NCBI GenBank assembly: GCA_014763545.1
Contig: JACXVD010000027.1
Coordinates: forward strand, 1-64,000
DNA: 64,000 bases
Direction of reading: 5' to 3'
Origin: Sphingomonadales bacterium
GTDB taxonomy: Bacteria; Pseudomonadota; Alphaproteobacteria; Sphingomonadales; Sphingomonadaceae
Shown: positions 28,176 to 37,344 of the stretch, in pieces
Layout: each line of letters starts with the position of its first letter
Numbering within the stretch: the first letter of the stretch is position 1
The notes under the pieces: generated by a model
Databases searched by the model: none
Told to the model about the DNA's origin: nothing
Seen by the model: only the letters and a program-made list of their open reading frames with translations
Program-made: the position numbers and the translations under genes

Positions 28176-29039
28176 TCAATGCACCGGAGGATCGACCTCC
28201 GGAACCGCCGCAACCGGGGCGACCGGCTCACCCGGCGTCCGCGGCGGCATCGCATCGGGCGGGATATCGTCGATTTTCATGTCCTCGGTCGGCACGTGTT
28301 CGAGATTGCGGACCTCGACTTCGATCGCGCCATCGGCGCGCAGCGTCAGGGCGTTGAAACTGGGCGGGGTTGAGCGGATCCGCTGCGACAGGGTGCCCGC
28401 ACCGATCATCCGGATCGGCCCCTCCGGCGTGTCGCGCATCATGTCGAACGGATCATGGACATGGCCGCTCAGCACCGCGGCGACCTCGCGCTGTGCCAGC
28501 ATTGCCAGCGCCCGGTCGCCCCCGTGGGTCAGCGCCGTGCCGCGCGTGCCGACCTCGACCAGCGGGTGATGGGTTGCCACCAGCACACGCGTGCCGGAAG
28601 GAAGCGCGTCTATGGCTGCGAGGCACTCGGCGAGCGCCTCATCGGTAATCCAGCCCTTCGACCAGTTGAGCCGGGGTTGCCAGCGGCGCACCGATTTGAG
28701 CGGCACGATTGCGGTGCCCGGCAATTCGATTTCGCGCTCGACCAGGTCGCGCATGCCGCGAAACCGCTTGTAGGGTGTGAGAAAGCGTTCGACCGGGTTG
28801 AAATAGGGCATGTCGTGATTGCCGATGCCGACCGTCACCCGCCCGTCGAGCGAGTTGATCCAGCGCGTCGCGGCCGCAAATTCGCGGTGGCGTGCGCGCA
28901 TCGTCAGATCGCCCGTGATGGCGATCGCATCGGGGCGCAGGCGTGCGATCTCGCGCTCCACCCAGCCGATCGCCGCGCGATCCTCCAGCCCGAAGTGAAT
29001 GTCAGAAAGGTGGAAGATCAGCTTGCTGTCAGTCGCCAT
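28176..29039 (-). CDS. Calcineurin-like metallophosphoesterase
   Basis: The 287-residue phosphoesterase has all metal-site motifs in order: HLSDIHFG (residues 10-17), AITGDLTMRA, VGIGNHDMP, VATHHPL and VLSGHVHDPF. The C-terminal 40 residues are proline- and acid-rich. The family hydrolyses phosphodiesters such as cyclic nucleotides or lipid pyrophosphates; the substrate is unknown. It overlaps the upstream lipid-kinase-like gene by 11 bases, so a shared lipid or nucleotide pathway is possible. Confidence 0.88.
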   Translation of the reverse strand: MATDSKLIFHLSDIHFGLEDRAAIGWVEREIARLRPDAIAITGDLTMRARHREFAAATRWINSLDGRVTVGIGNHDMPYFNPVERFLTPYKRFRGMRDLVEREIELPGTAIVPLKSVRRWQPRLNWSKGWITDEALAECLAAIDALPSGTRVLVATHHPLVEVGTRGTALTHGGDRALAMLAQREVAAVLSGHVHDPFDMMRDTPEGPIRMIGAGTLSQRIRSTPPSFNALTLRADGAIEVEVRNLEHVPTEDMKIDDIPPDAMPPRTPGEPVAPVAAVPEVDPPVH

Positions 29040-29883
29040 GACCGGTCGCTAGCAAATCGACCCCGCAAGGCGCCACCGTGAATCGCTCGCGCGGCAATCC
29101 TGTCACAGGCTCGCCGTCGAGCAGCATTTCGACCGCCGCACCGCCATCGCTGGCAATCTCGACCTCGTCGACCAAACCCAGGCTGTCGTGCGGGCCTTCG
29201 CGGAAATTGCGCCGCAGCAGCGCGAAACCCTGCCGCGCAAGGTCACCGGCGGTTTCGGCGTAATAGCCGTGCAGCGCGATGCCATTGGCACCGGGGGTGA
29301 GCTGCAGCAGCGGGTAACCTTCCGCCCGCCCAAGCCGGGGAGCGACGGCATGGACCGGCTCGTCCTGGGTGGTGCGCCCGATCGCATCGACCGCGTCGCT
29401 GGCGATGCCCGCTATATCGCCCGCGCGCATGGCTTCGCGGACGCTGGCCCAGCTGGTACCTGGCCCCGCGAGCAACCCGGCCAGCGCGATGCCGTGATCC
29501 GAACGGATTACCGGCGGGCGGCAACGCAATGCGGCACCGCTCGCGACGATGCGGAGAATTGTCGCAACATCGCTTTCGCCATGCAGGCGCCTGCCGAGCA
29601 GGTTCATCGTCCCACCGGGCAGGAACAGCACCGCACCGCGCCAATCCTGCAGCTTCGAGATTGCCGCATTCGCAGTGCCATCCCCGGTGTAGATGATCGC
29701 CAGCGGCACATCGGCGGCGTCCAGCTCATCGGGCGTCGGCAGCGGATCGTCGGGAAACCTGCTGGTCCCCGCCAGCTCAATCACCGCGTTTTCGAGTGCA
29801 TCATGCAGGGCCGCGAGCGCCGCCTCGTCATTGCTGCCGCTGGCAGGATTGTGGATCAGCCAGGCACGTGAGAAATGCTCCAT
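29029..29883 (-). CDS. Diacylglycerol-kinase-like (DAGK catalytic) protein
   Basis: The 284-residue product resembles lipid kinases of the DAGK/sphingosine kinase-like type. It has NPASGSNDEAAL at the N-terminus, the nucleotide-binding IIYTGDGTANAAIS and the LFLPGGTMNLLGRRLHG motif (GGTxN), plus the C-terminal beta-sandwich with GYYAETAGDLARQG. It could phosphorylate a membrane lipid, but the substrate is not evident. It leads a two-gene unit with the metallophosphoesterase (11-base overlap). Confidence 0.82.
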   Translation of the reverse strand: MEHFSRAWLIHNPASGSNDEAALAALHDALENAVIELAGTSRFPDDPLPTPDELDAADVPLAIIYTGDGTANAAISKLQDWRGAVLFLPGGTMNLLGRRLHGESDVATILRIVASGAALRCRPPVIRSDHGIALAGLLAGPGTSWASVREAMRAGDIAGIASDAVDAIGRTTQDEPVHAVAPRLGRAEGYPLLQLTPGANGIALHGYYAETAGDLARQGFALLRRNFREGPHDSLGLVDEVEIASDGGAAVEMLLDGEPVTGLPRERFTVAPCGVDLLATGHGD

Positions 29884-29934
29884 GCCACTGCAAAGCCGCA
29901 GTTGGCTGGCGGTTCCCGAACGGGCGTCACACGA

Positions 29935-30201
29935 TCAGACGCGGCGGGTCAGGATCAGCCACGCTGCCGTTGCATTGAACAGGCTGTAGGCGAAATAGGC
30001 CCAGCCGAGCTCGGGCGAGCCGTTGGCCGCGAACCACAGGGCGGCGAGCAGCAGCAGGAACTCGCTGGCAAAGGAAATTCGTACCCCCAGCCCGCCGGGC
30101 AACCATGCCTCGCGCCCGAACAACGGGTGCTGGCTCTCCAGCACCGCCCTGTTGAGCGCAAAATTGCCGATTCCGAGCAAGGTGATGATGAAAATTGCCA
30201 T
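29935..30201 (-). CDS. Small membrane protein, 88 residues
   Basis: The protein (MAIFIITLLGIGNFALNRAVLESQHPLF...) has three hydrophobic segments (residues 1-12, about 36-56 and 64-84). It ends LTRRV. I do not recognise a family. The ATG at 30201 gives a compact product; longer readings upstream run into the urcA control region. Confidence 0.6.
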   Translation of the reverse strand: MAIFIITLLGIGNFALNRAVLESQHPLFGREAWLPGGLGVRISFASEFLLLLAALWFAANGSPELGWAYFAYSLFNATAAWLILTRRV

Positions 30202-30408
30202 TGATGACGGTTTTGCGAAATCCTTCGTCGGTTCGCAATGTGCATTGATCCGACGCCGGATACCATCCGTCCGACAGCTGCTCCGCCGGTCGAGGGCCGC
30301 GCGGGGCTGGTCGAGCATCGCGTGATGCGCACGGCCCACGCGCCTATTTCCATGACTGCGAGACGCCTTCGCCCCCCTTCGAAGGCCCGCACCACGGAGG
30401 AATGAGAG

Positions 30409-30717
30409 ATGATGCGCCCCCTTTTGACCCGCTCGCTGGCTGCCGCCGCGATGATCGGTTCGATCGCCCTGGCCGGCCCGGCCTATGCCGAGACGATGTC
30501 CATCCAGTACAAGGACCTCAACCTGGCCACTGCCAAGGGCCAGAAGATTCTCGAGGCCCGGATCGACCAGGCTGCCCGCGAAGTCTGCGGCGCCAATGAT
30601 CTTCGTACCGGCACCCGCGTGCGCAGTGCCGCCGAGCGAGCCTGCGTCGCCGATGCCAAGGCGAAGGCGAAGGAACAATTCGCCGCGCTGATCGAAGACA
30701 AGCAACTCGGCGGCTGA
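30409..30717 (+). CDS. UrcA family secreted protein
   Basis: The 102-residue protein has a signal peptide (RSLAAAAMIGSIALAGPAYA) and the UrcA pattern: MSIQYKDLNLATAKGQKILEARIDQAAREVCG, then an Arg-rich stretch, RACVADAKAKAKEQF, with two conserved cysteines likely disulfide-bonded. UrcA-type proteins are periplasmic, common in sphingomonads, and of unknown function. GGAGG lies eight bases before the ATG. A clear terminator follows, so it is likely expressed alone. Confidence 0.88.
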   Translation: MMRPLLTRSLAAAAMIGSIALAGPAYAETMSIQYKDLNLATAKGQKILEARIDQAAREVCGANDLRTGTRVRSAAERACVADAKAKAKEQFAALIEDKQLGG

Positions 30718-30738
30718 AAACCCCAGCAGCCGTCGTTA

Positions 30739-30782
30739 GGCCCGGACCGGATCCAGTCCCCCGGTCCGGGCCCTCTTTTTTA
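30739..30782 (+). terminator. Terminator of urcA-like gene
   Basis: A perfect 12-bp GC-rich stem (30739-30750 with 30761-30772, ten-base loop) is followed by CTTTTTTT-type T run (30775-30782). Confidence 0.9.
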
Positions 30783-30832
30783 CAATGGCGAATAATCCGC
30801 GACAGGCGGAGTTACGAAAATGCAGGCGGGCC

Positions 30833-31603
30833 TCAGCGCCCGGCCATCGCCTTGACCTTGGGCAGATAGGTTCGCCCGATCCGCAGCGCCTCGCCATCGT
30901 CGAGCTCGACCGACCAAACCCCCAGCCCATCGTGCCGCAGCCCGCGGATGCGGTCGCGCCGCAGGATGGTCGAACGGTGGATGCGGATGAACTGCGCCGG
31001 GTCGAGCCGCTGCTCGAGCCCGGCGATGGTCTGCAGCAGCAGGTAGTTGCGACCGCCCGGCCCGCCTTCGCCGACATGCAGCCGGACGTAGTCACGCTCC
31101 GCGTCGATCCGCCCGACCTGCGCGACTTCGATGCGCAGCAGTTCGGAACGATGGGGCACCCACAATTCCTCCAGCCATTCGCTGTTACCGCCGACGGGTG
31201 CAGCACCATGTTCGCCGCGGCGGGCCAGCGCGCGGGCGATGGCCCGGCCCAGCCGCTCGGGCGTGACGGGCTTGAGCACGTAATCGACCGCATCGAGGTC
31301 GAAGGCTTCGACCGCGAATTCATCATGCGCGGTCACGAAGACCACCGCCGGGCGGTGCGCGGCCTTGGCCAGCTTGCGCGCGACCGAGAGCCCGTCGACT
31401 TCGGGCATGGTCATGTCGAGCAGGACAAGGTCCGGCCCCAGCGCCTCGACCAGCCGCAGGGCGGCCGCACCGTCGCTGGCGGTCCCGACAACGGCAAGCT
31501 GGGCCAAGCCGGCGCAGATCACCTGCATCCGTTCGACCGCGAGCGGCTCGTCGTCGACGATCAGCGTCCGCAGCGGGGCTTCGGCCTCGGTATCAAAGGG
31601 CAT
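30833..31603 (-). CDS. LytTR-family response regulator
   Basis: The 256-residue regulator has an N-terminal receiver domain (TLIVDDEPLAVERMQ; phospho-acceptor Asp63 in DLVLLDMTMPEVDG; conserved FVTAHDEFAVEAFDLDAVDYVLKP). A C-terminal LytTR DNA-binding domain follows (EVAQVGRIDAERDYVRLHV, RIHRSTILRRDRIRGL, DDGEALRIGRTYLPKVK). It is encoded next to, and overlaps by 11 bases, a LytS-type sensor kinase. Targets are unknown; no LytTR box pair is evident nearby. Confidence 0.93.
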   Translation of the reverse strand: MPFDTEAEAPLRTLIVDDEPLAVERMQVICAGLAQLAVVGTASDGAAALRLVEALGPDLVLLDMTMPEVDGLSVARKLAKAAHRPAVVFVTAHDEFAVEAFDLDAVDYVLKPVTPERLGRAIARALARRGEHGAAPVGGNSEWLEELWVPHRSELLRIEVAQVGRIDAERDYVRLHVGEGGPGGRNYLLLQTIAGLEQRLDPAQFIRIHRSTILRRDRIRGLRHDGLGVWSVELDDGEALRIGRTYLPKVKAMAGR

Positions 31604-32843
31604 ATTTCACCATCGGGAGCCGCAATTCGGTGCGGTAACCGCCCGGCACCGGGCCGGATGTGATCATCGCGTCCTGACCGAAGCGCGCCTCGATCCGGTC
31701 GCGGACATTGGCGAGGCCGATGCCGAACCCGTTGGGCGCCTTGGCCTCCGCACCCGGTCCGTCGTCGCTGACGCTGACCACCAGCCGACCGAATTCCTCG
31801 CGCGCGGCGATGGTGATGGTCACCGCACGGCGTACCGGGGCAACGGCATATTTGACCGAATTTTCCACCAGCGGCTGCAGGATCATGCCTGGCACGCGCG
31901 CTTCGACAAGGTCATCGGGCAAATCGAAGATAACCCGCAGCCGATCGGGGAAGCGCACCGCCTCGATATCGAGATAGTGACGCTGGAGCTCCATCTCCTC
32001 GGCCAGCGAGACATCCGAAGTGGGGTCTTCGGCCAGCGAATGGCGGTAGAAGTTGGAGATGTTCTGGATCATCTCCTCCGCCCGCGCCGCCTTGCCGGTC
32101 ATCACCAGCGCGCTGAGCGAATTGAGCGTGTTGAACAGGAAATGCGGGTTCACCTGGTAACGCAGGCTGCGCAGTTCCGCTGCCTTGGCCGCGCGGCGGA
32201 ACTCGCCCTCGCGCCGTTCCGCCAGCCGCGCCTGTGCGCCCGCCAGCAGCGCCAGATAGAGCGCGGCCCAGGCCAGCAGCAGGAAATAGCGGCCCAGCGC
32301 AATGTCGGTCAGCTGGCGCCAGCGTTCGAAGCCCACCGGCGCCTTGGCCAGGGTCAGCGTCTTGGGCGGCGGCCCATCGTCTTCCAGCGCACCGGGATCG
32401 TCGACATTGCCGTCGAGCGGCGATCCGTTGACGCTGGGCACGTCCACCAGCACATTGCCCGCTTCGTCGCGCCGCAGCTTGACGCCCTGCTTCTCGCCGA
32501 TCTTCTCGATCACCTTGCCTTCGATATCCCAGAAGACCATTTCATTGACCTGGGCGATCAACACCGATGCGGGCAATGCCAGCAGCAATGCGGCAACGAT
32601 CTTGATCCACAGCGGCCGTGCGTCGACCAGGCGCAGCACCAGCCACATGATGAAGGTGATCACCGCGCCCGCCAAAGTCACAACCGCCCGGCGGCTGAGC
32701 ATTTCGACCTGCAAATCCAGCCCGACCAGCGCGCCGCGCGCGGTGGTCAGCAGGAAATAGCATAGCCACAGGCCGACGATCGACATCACGACCGTCTTGG
32801 CGGGCACCCGCGCGGGGGCGTTATTCAGCAAAAGAGCGCTCAT
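31593..32843 (-). CDS. LytS/YehU-type sensor histidine kinase
   Basis: The 416-residue kinase has three to four membrane segments in the first 100 residues, a periplasmic or linker region (residues 100-180) and another membrane segment near 185-203. The His_kinase domain follows, with His234 in RYQVNPHFLFNTLNSLSALV, then MILQPLVENSVKYAVAP and an HATPase_c region (SDDGPGAEAKAPNGFGIGLANVRDRIEARFG). It works with the LytTR regulator encoded downstream. The signal is unknown. Confidence 0.92.
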   Translation of the reverse strand: MSALLLNNAPARVPAKTVVMSIVGLWLCYFLLTTARGALVGLDLQVEMLSRRAVVTLAGAVITFIMWLVLRLVDARPLWIKIVAALLLALPASVLIAQVNEMVFWDIEGKVIEKIGEKQGVKLRRDEAGNVLVDVPSVNGSPLDGNVDDPGALEDDGPPPKTLTLAKAPVGFERWRQLTDIALGRYFLLLAWAALYLALLAGAQARLAERREGEFRRAAKAAELRSLRYQVNPHFLFNTLNSLSALVMTGKAARAEEMIQNISNFYRHSLAEDPTSDVSLAEEMELQRHYLDIEAVRFPDRLRVIFDLPDDLVEARVPGMILQPLVENSVKYAVAPVRRAVTITIAAREEFGRLVVSVSDDGPGAEAKAPNGFGIGLANVRDRIEARFGQDAMITSGPVPGGYRTELRLPMVKYAL

Positions 32844-32924
32844 TCTGGCTGCTGCCTTAGCCTCCGTGCGCTTGGGTCCGCCAGAACGGTGGTCGAGGGA
32901 CTGCGGCGGTTGGTCGAGAAGCGC

Positions 32925-34451
32925 TCAACTGCCCGCCAGCAGGTGTTCCTTCGCGATCTTGTCCTTCCAATGGGCAGGCGCGAGCGTGTGGACATTGTTC
33001 CCGCGGCTATCCACCGCCACCGTCACCGGCATGTCCTTGACGGTGAATTCGTAGATCGCCTCCATGCCCAGGTCCTCGAAGCCGACGACCCGCGATTCCT
33101 TGATCGCGCGGGCGACGAGATAGGCCGCACCGCCGGTCGCCATCAGATACGCGACCTTGAAGCGGCTGATGACCTCCACCGCATTGGCGCCGCGTTCGGC
33201 CTTGCCGATCATGGCGAGCAGGCCGAGGTCGAGCATCATTTCGGTGAACTTGTCCATCCGCGTGGCGGTGGTCGGGCCGGCCGGGCCGACCACCTCACCC
33301 ATTACCGGATCGACCGGGCCGACATAATAGATCGCCCGCCCGCGGAAATCGACCGGCAGCTCCTCGCCCTTCGCCAGCATGTCCTGGATCCGCTTGTGCG
33401 CCGCATCGCGCCCGGTGAGCATCTTGCCCGACAGCAGCAGCCGGTCGCCATTTTCCCAGCTGGCGACTTCTTCGGGCGTCAGATTGTCGAGATCGACCTT
33501 CTTCGCCTGTGCATCCGGCTGCCAGTGGACATCGGGCCACTGGTCGAGATCGGGTGCCGGGATGTAGCTGGGCCCCGAGCCGTCGAGGGTGAAATGCGCG
33601 TGGCGGGTGGCGGCGCAATTGGGGATCATCGCCACCGGCTTGCCCGCGGCATGGCAGGGCCAGTCGAGAATCTTGACGTCGAGCACGGTGGACAGCCCGC
33701 CCAGCCCCTGCGCACCGACGCCCTGGGCATTGACCTTGTCGTAAATCTCGATGCGCAGCTTCTCGATATCGTTCTGCGGCCCGCGCGCCTTCAGCTGGGC
33801 CATGTCGATCGGTTCCATCAGGCTCTGCTTGGCGAGCTTGACGCAATGTTCCGCCGTGCCGCCGATGCCGATGCCCAGCATGCCCGGCGGGCACCAGCCC
33901 GCACCCATCGAGGGAATCTGTTCGATCACCCAGTCGACGATATTGTCCGACGGGTTCATCATCTTGAACTTGCTCTTGTTTTCGCTGCCGCCGCCCTTGG
34001 CCGCGACGTCGATCGAAACGGTGCGGCCGGGGACCATGGTGACCGACAGGACGCAGGGCGTGTTGTCCCTGGTGTTGCGGCGGGTGAAGGCGGGGTCGGC
34101 CAGGATCGAGGCGCGCAGCTTGTTTTCCGGCAGATTATAGGCGCGCCGCACGCCTTCATCGACCACATCCTGCAGCGAGCGTTGCGATTCGAGCCGGCAT
34201 TCCTGGCCCCATTCGACGAACACGTTGACGATGCCCGTATCCTGGCAGATCGGCCGGTGGCCTTCGGCGCACATCCGGCTGTTGGTGAGGATCTGCGCGA
34301 TGGCATCCTTCGCCGCCGGGCCCTGTTCCGCCTTGTAGGCTTCGCCCAGCGCCAGGATGTAATCCATCGGATGATAATAGGAGATGTACTGGAGCGCATC
34401 GGCGACGCTCTCGATCAGGTCTTCCTCGCGGATTGTCACCATGTCGCTCAT
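32925..34451 (-). CDS. Class I fumarate hydratase (4Fe-4S)
   Basis: The 508-residue enzyme interconverts fumarate and malate in the citric acid cycle. It has both class I halves: HRPICQDTGIVNVFVEWG, GWCPPGMLGIGIGGTAEHC and IPNCAATRHAHF, which supply the [4Fe-4S] cysteines, and, in the C-terminal half, SGKMLTGRDAAHKRI, PVDFRGRAIYYVGPVDP and AGPTTATRMDKFTEMML. The start at 34451 (MSDMVTIREED) fits the family; a longer open frame upstream is not expected. It depends on an Fe-S cluster and thus on SUF, which is damaged in this sequence. Confidence 0.94.
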   Translation of the reverse strand: MSDMVTIREEDLIESVADALQYISYYHPMDYILALGEAYKAEQGPAAKDAIAQILTNSRMCAEGHRPICQDTGIVNVFVEWGQECRLESQRSLQDVVDEGVRRAYNLPENKLRASILADPAFTRRNTRDNTPCVLSVTMVPGRTVSIDVAAKGGGSENKSKFKMMNPSDNIVDWVIEQIPSMGAGWCPPGMLGIGIGGTAEHCVKLAKQSLMEPIDMAQLKARGPQNDIEKLRIEIYDKVNAQGVGAQGLGGLSTVLDVKILDWPCHAAGKPVAMIPNCAATRHAHFTLDGSGPSYIPAPDLDQWPDVHWQPDAQAKKVDLDNLTPEEVASWENGDRLLLSGKMLTGRDAAHKRIQDMLAKGEELPVDFRGRAIYYVGPVDPVMGEVVGPAGPTTATRMDKFTEMMLDLGLLAMIGKAERGANAVEVISRFKVAYLMATGGAAYLVARAIKESRVVGFEDLGMEAIYEFTVKDMPVTVAVDSRGNNVHTLAPAHWKDKIAKEHLLAGS

Positions 34452-34604
34452 CGAAGCTGTGTTCCTTCCTGTCGATTCCCCGTCGCTCCATAGGCGCGGG
34501 GTAGCCAACGCGTCAAAGCGCTTGGCGTGCCGCACGCTTCCGCCTAAAGCCGAGGCCGTTGACGATGCGTGTTGTTTGAGTAATACAGTAGTTCGGAAAC
34601 CCCT

Positions 34605-35234
34605 ATGACCCTGACCGAAACCTCCTCCGCATCGCAAGGCATGGCGCCTGAGTTCACCCCCGATTTCGGGATCGCGCGCAAGGCGATGATCGACAGCCAG
34701 CTGCGCACCAGCGGCGTCAACGAACCCTTCGTGCTGGCACGCATGGGCGCAGTCCCGCGCGAGGATTTCGTGCCCCCCGCCGCCCGCGCCGCCGCCTATA
34801 TGGACCGCGCGGTCGCCCTGGGTGACGGTCGGTTCCTCGCTGCCCCGCTGGTGCAGGGCCGGATGCTGGCCGAAGCCGCCCCGCGCGCCGACGATGTGGC
34901 GCTGGTGGTCGATGGCGGCAGCGGCTACCTCGCCGAACTGCTCCTTCCGATGGTCGGCAAGCTGGAGGTGACGACACCTGCAGACGCACTGGCCAAGGGC
35001 AGCGACGGCGGATTTTCGCTGCTCGTGATCGATGGCGCGATCGAGGCATTGCCCGATACGCTCGCCAACCAGCTGGAAGAAGGCGGGCGCGTGGTGACCG
35101 GGCTGGTCCAGCGCGGCGTGACCCGGCTGGCCGCAGGCCGCAAGATCGGCGGCGAAGTTGCCCTGCTGCCGCTCGCCGAAATCGGCATGCCCCGGCTGGC
35201 CGAATTCGACCTACCCAAGGGCTGGAGCTTCTGA
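34605..35234 (+). CDS. PCMT-like SAM methyltransferase homologue
   Basis: The 209-residue protein resembles protein-L-isoaspartate O-methyltransferase: MIDSQLRTSGVNEPFVLARMGAVPREDFVP at the N-terminus, RFLAAPLVQGRML, a SAM-site-like VVDGGSGYLAELL and LLVIDGAIEALPDTLANQLEEGGRVVTGL. The middle is shorter than in classic PCMT, and the motif for isoaspartyl substrate binding is diverged, so activity is uncertain. Such proteins sit before tolC in related genomes. A TTGACG and TAATAC pair about 45 bases upstream may form the promoter. Confidence 0.8.
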   Translation: MTLTETSSASQGMAPEFTPDFGIARKAMIDSQLRTSGVNEPFVLARMGAVPREDFVPPAARAAAYMDRAVALGDGRFLAAPLVQGRMLAEAAPRADDVALVVDGGSGYLAELLLPMVGKLEVTTPADALAKGSDGGFSLLVIDGAIEALPDTLANQLEEGGRVVTGLVQRGVTRLAAGRKIGGEVALLPLAEIGMPRLAEFDLPKGWSF

Positions 35235-35236
35235 GC

Positions 35237-36715
35237 ATGACGCCACGTATTCTCGTGGGCGTGCTGCTGGGCGGCGCGGCCCTGCTTGCTGTGCCGGCGC
35301 AGGCGGACACGCTGCGCGATGCGCTGGTCGAAGCCTACAAGACCAACCCGACGCTGCAGGCCGCCCGGGCACAACAGCGCGCGACCGACGAGACGGTGCC
35401 GATCCAGAAAGCTTCGGGCCGTCCGAACGTGTCCGCGACGGGCCAGTATGTCGAATATGTCAAGCAGAGCTCGACAAGCTTCACGGCGCCCGAACGTGCC
35501 GTGGCCGGCCAGGTCGACCTCGGCGTGCCGGTCTATTCGGGCGGTGCGGTGAAGAATGCCATCCGCGCGGCGGAAGTACGCGTGGGTGCCGGACAGGCCG
35601 ATTTGCGCGGCACCGAAAGCGCGATCTTCAGCCAGGTCGTCGCCGCCTATATGGATGTCATCCGGGCGGAGGCCATCGTCGGGCTTTCCGCCAACCAGGT
35701 CGGCGTGCTCGAAGTCAATTTGCAGGCGACCAGCGACCGGTTTGAAATCGGCGATTTGACGCGCACCGACGTGGCCCAGTCGGAAGCGCGCCTCGCGGTC
35801 GCGCGGAGCGACTTGCGCTCTGCCCAGGCCAACCTCGTGGGCGCGCGCGAACGCTATATCGCGCTGGTCGGCAAGGCGCCGGACAATCTCCAGCCGCCCC
35901 CGCCGCTGCCCGACATGCCGGCAACGGTGGACGAGGCGCTCGCAGTCGCGCTGGACAACAACCCCGACCTGATCGCGGCGCGCGAACGGGCCCGCGCGGC
36001 CGGTTACGATATCGACGTTGCCGGGGCGGGCCGTTCGCCGAAGCTCTCGGTCTTCGCCAACAGCGCCTATTCGAATTATCTCGGCACGCTGGGCAGCGGC
36101 ACGGTCGTGGCGCCGCCGCAGGATTCAACCACCGCGCAGGCAGGTTTGCGCCTGTCGATCCCGCTGTTCCAGGGTGGGCTTCCCGCCGCGCAGCAGCGCC
36201 AGGCGCAGGCCCGCGCGGCAGCCTTGCTCGAGCAGGAAATCGGCGCCGAGCGCGATGTAATCGTGCAGGTCCGCTCTGCCTGGTCGAGCTGGAAAGCGGC
36301 CAATGCCATCGTCGTGTCGAGCCAGCAGGCGGTCGAAGCCGCGCAGCTCAGCCTCGAAGGCGTGCGCGCGGAAAACACCGTCGGCAACCGCACCATCCTC
36401 GACATCCTCAATGCCGAGCAGGAATTGCTCTCCGCCCAGGTGACGCTGGTGACCGCGCGGCGCGACGCCTATGTCGCCGGATTCACGCTGCTGGCCGCCA
36501 TGGGACGCGCCGAAGCGCGCGATCTGGGGCTGGAGGACGAGGGCCTGCTGTACGACCCGCAGGTCAATTACGATCGGGTCGACGGCAAGTGGAACGACTG
36601 GTCGCGCGACCCCGATCCGGTCGCCCAATCGACGAGAACAATTGACATTCCCGCCGCCGACGCGGAAATTCCCGCTGCTTCGCCAAGTGATTCACCCACT
36701 GGCGGATCGAATTAG
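35237..36715 (+). CDS. tolC: TolC-family outer membrane channel
   Basis: The 492-residue outer membrane factor has a signal peptide (RILVGVLLGGAALLAVPAQA), two OEP repeats (TLRDALVEAYKTNPTLQAARAQQRATDE... and TVDEALAVALDNNPDLIAARERARAAGYD) and the usual AANAIVVSSQQAVEAAQLSLEGVRAENTVGNRTILDILNAEQELLSAQ segment. It would form the trimeric exit duct of type I secretion or drug efflux pumps. It begins two bases after the PCMT-like stop and is followed by a PopZ-like gene, a gene order frequent in alphaproteobacteria. Confidence 0.93.
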   Translation: MTPRILVGVLLGGAALLAVPAQADTLRDALVEAYKTNPTLQAARAQQRATDETVPIQKASGRPNVSATGQYVEYVKQSSTSFTAPERAVAGQVDLGVPVYSGGAVKNAIRAAEVRVGAGQADLRGTESAIFSQVVAAYMDVIRAEAIVGLSANQVGVLEVNLQATSDRFEIGDLTRTDVAQSEARLAVARSDLRSAQANLVGARERYIALVGKAPDNLQPPPPLPDMPATVDEALAVALDNNPDLIAARERARAAGYDIDVAGAGRSPKLSVFANSAYSNYLGTLGSGTVVAPPQDSTTAQAGLRLSIPLFQGGLPAAQQRQAQARAAALLEQEIGAERDVIVQVRSAWSSWKAANAIVVSSQQAVEAAQLSLEGVRAENTVGNRTILDILNAEQELLSAQVTLVTARRDAYVAGFTLLAAMGRAEARDLGLEDEGLLYDPQVNYDRVDGKWNDWSRDPDPVAQSTRTIDIPAADAEIPAASPSDSPTGGSN

Positions 36716-36758
36716 GCGTAATTTCGGCGTAGCTCGCCAGTAACGGGGACCGGGGGCA

Positions 36759-37241
36759 ATGGCACAACAGGGCGAAGCATCGGTCGAGGAAATCCTCGAA
36801 TCGATCAAGAAGGTGATCGCGCGCGACAATCGCGCCGGTGCCATCGAAGAACGCCGCCGCCGCGCCAGCGAAGGGCTGCGCGACCGCGAAATCGACGAGT
36901 TCGAAGCCGAGGAAGTGCTCGACCTCGGTGCGGCCGCCTTCGTGTCCGAAGCGCCGCTGGACGCGGATCTGGATGGGGATGCCGACGAAGGCGAGGAATC
37001 GGCCCCGCTGACCAGCGAGACCGCGCGCGCATCGATGCGCGACAACCTCGCCGCGCTCGCCATGCTCGCCGAACCGGGTGTGCCGCCGCAGATCGTGCGC
37101 TCGGGCGAGACTTCGCTCGAAGGGCTGGTGCGCGAAATGCTGCGCCCGATGCTGTCCGACTGGCTCGACAAGAACCTGCCCGGCATGGTCGAAAAGCTGG
37201 TGCGCGACGAAATCGCGCGGATCGCACACAAACGGGGCTGA
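36759..37241 (+). CDS. PopZ-like DUF2497 protein
   Basis: The 160-residue protein has the DUF2497/PopZ ends: an N-terminal EASVEEILESIKKVIARDN helix and a C-terminal EGLVREMLRPMLSDWLDKNLPGMVEKLVRDEIARI oligomerisation helix bundle. An acidic, disordered-looking middle (residues 40-95) joins them. In Caulobacter PopZ gathers at cell poles and tethers the ParB-parS centromere. A parAB-parS system lies 20 kb away in this window, so a polar anchoring role is a reasonable inference. Confidence 0.85.
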   Translation: MAQQGEASVEEILESIKKVIARDNRAGAIEERRRRASEGLRDREIDEFEAEEVLDLGAAAFVSEAPLDADLDGDADEGEESAPLTSETARASMRDNLAALAMLAEPGVPPQIVRSGETSLEGLVREMLRPMLSDWLDKNLPGMVEKLVRDEIARIAHKRG

Positions 37242-37344
37242 ACGGCCCCCAGGCGGGACACAACCTGCGCAACGCGCCGCCCGCCGAGCGGATAATAACA
37301 CGCGCAACTTGATTGCCCGGCGCGAGCGGCTAATCCTTGCCGCC

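Noticed and set aside
29861-29870. CACGTG in the lipid-kinase-like gene as a sixth parS
   Set aside because: The flanks (GGCACGTGAG) do not extend the palindrome.
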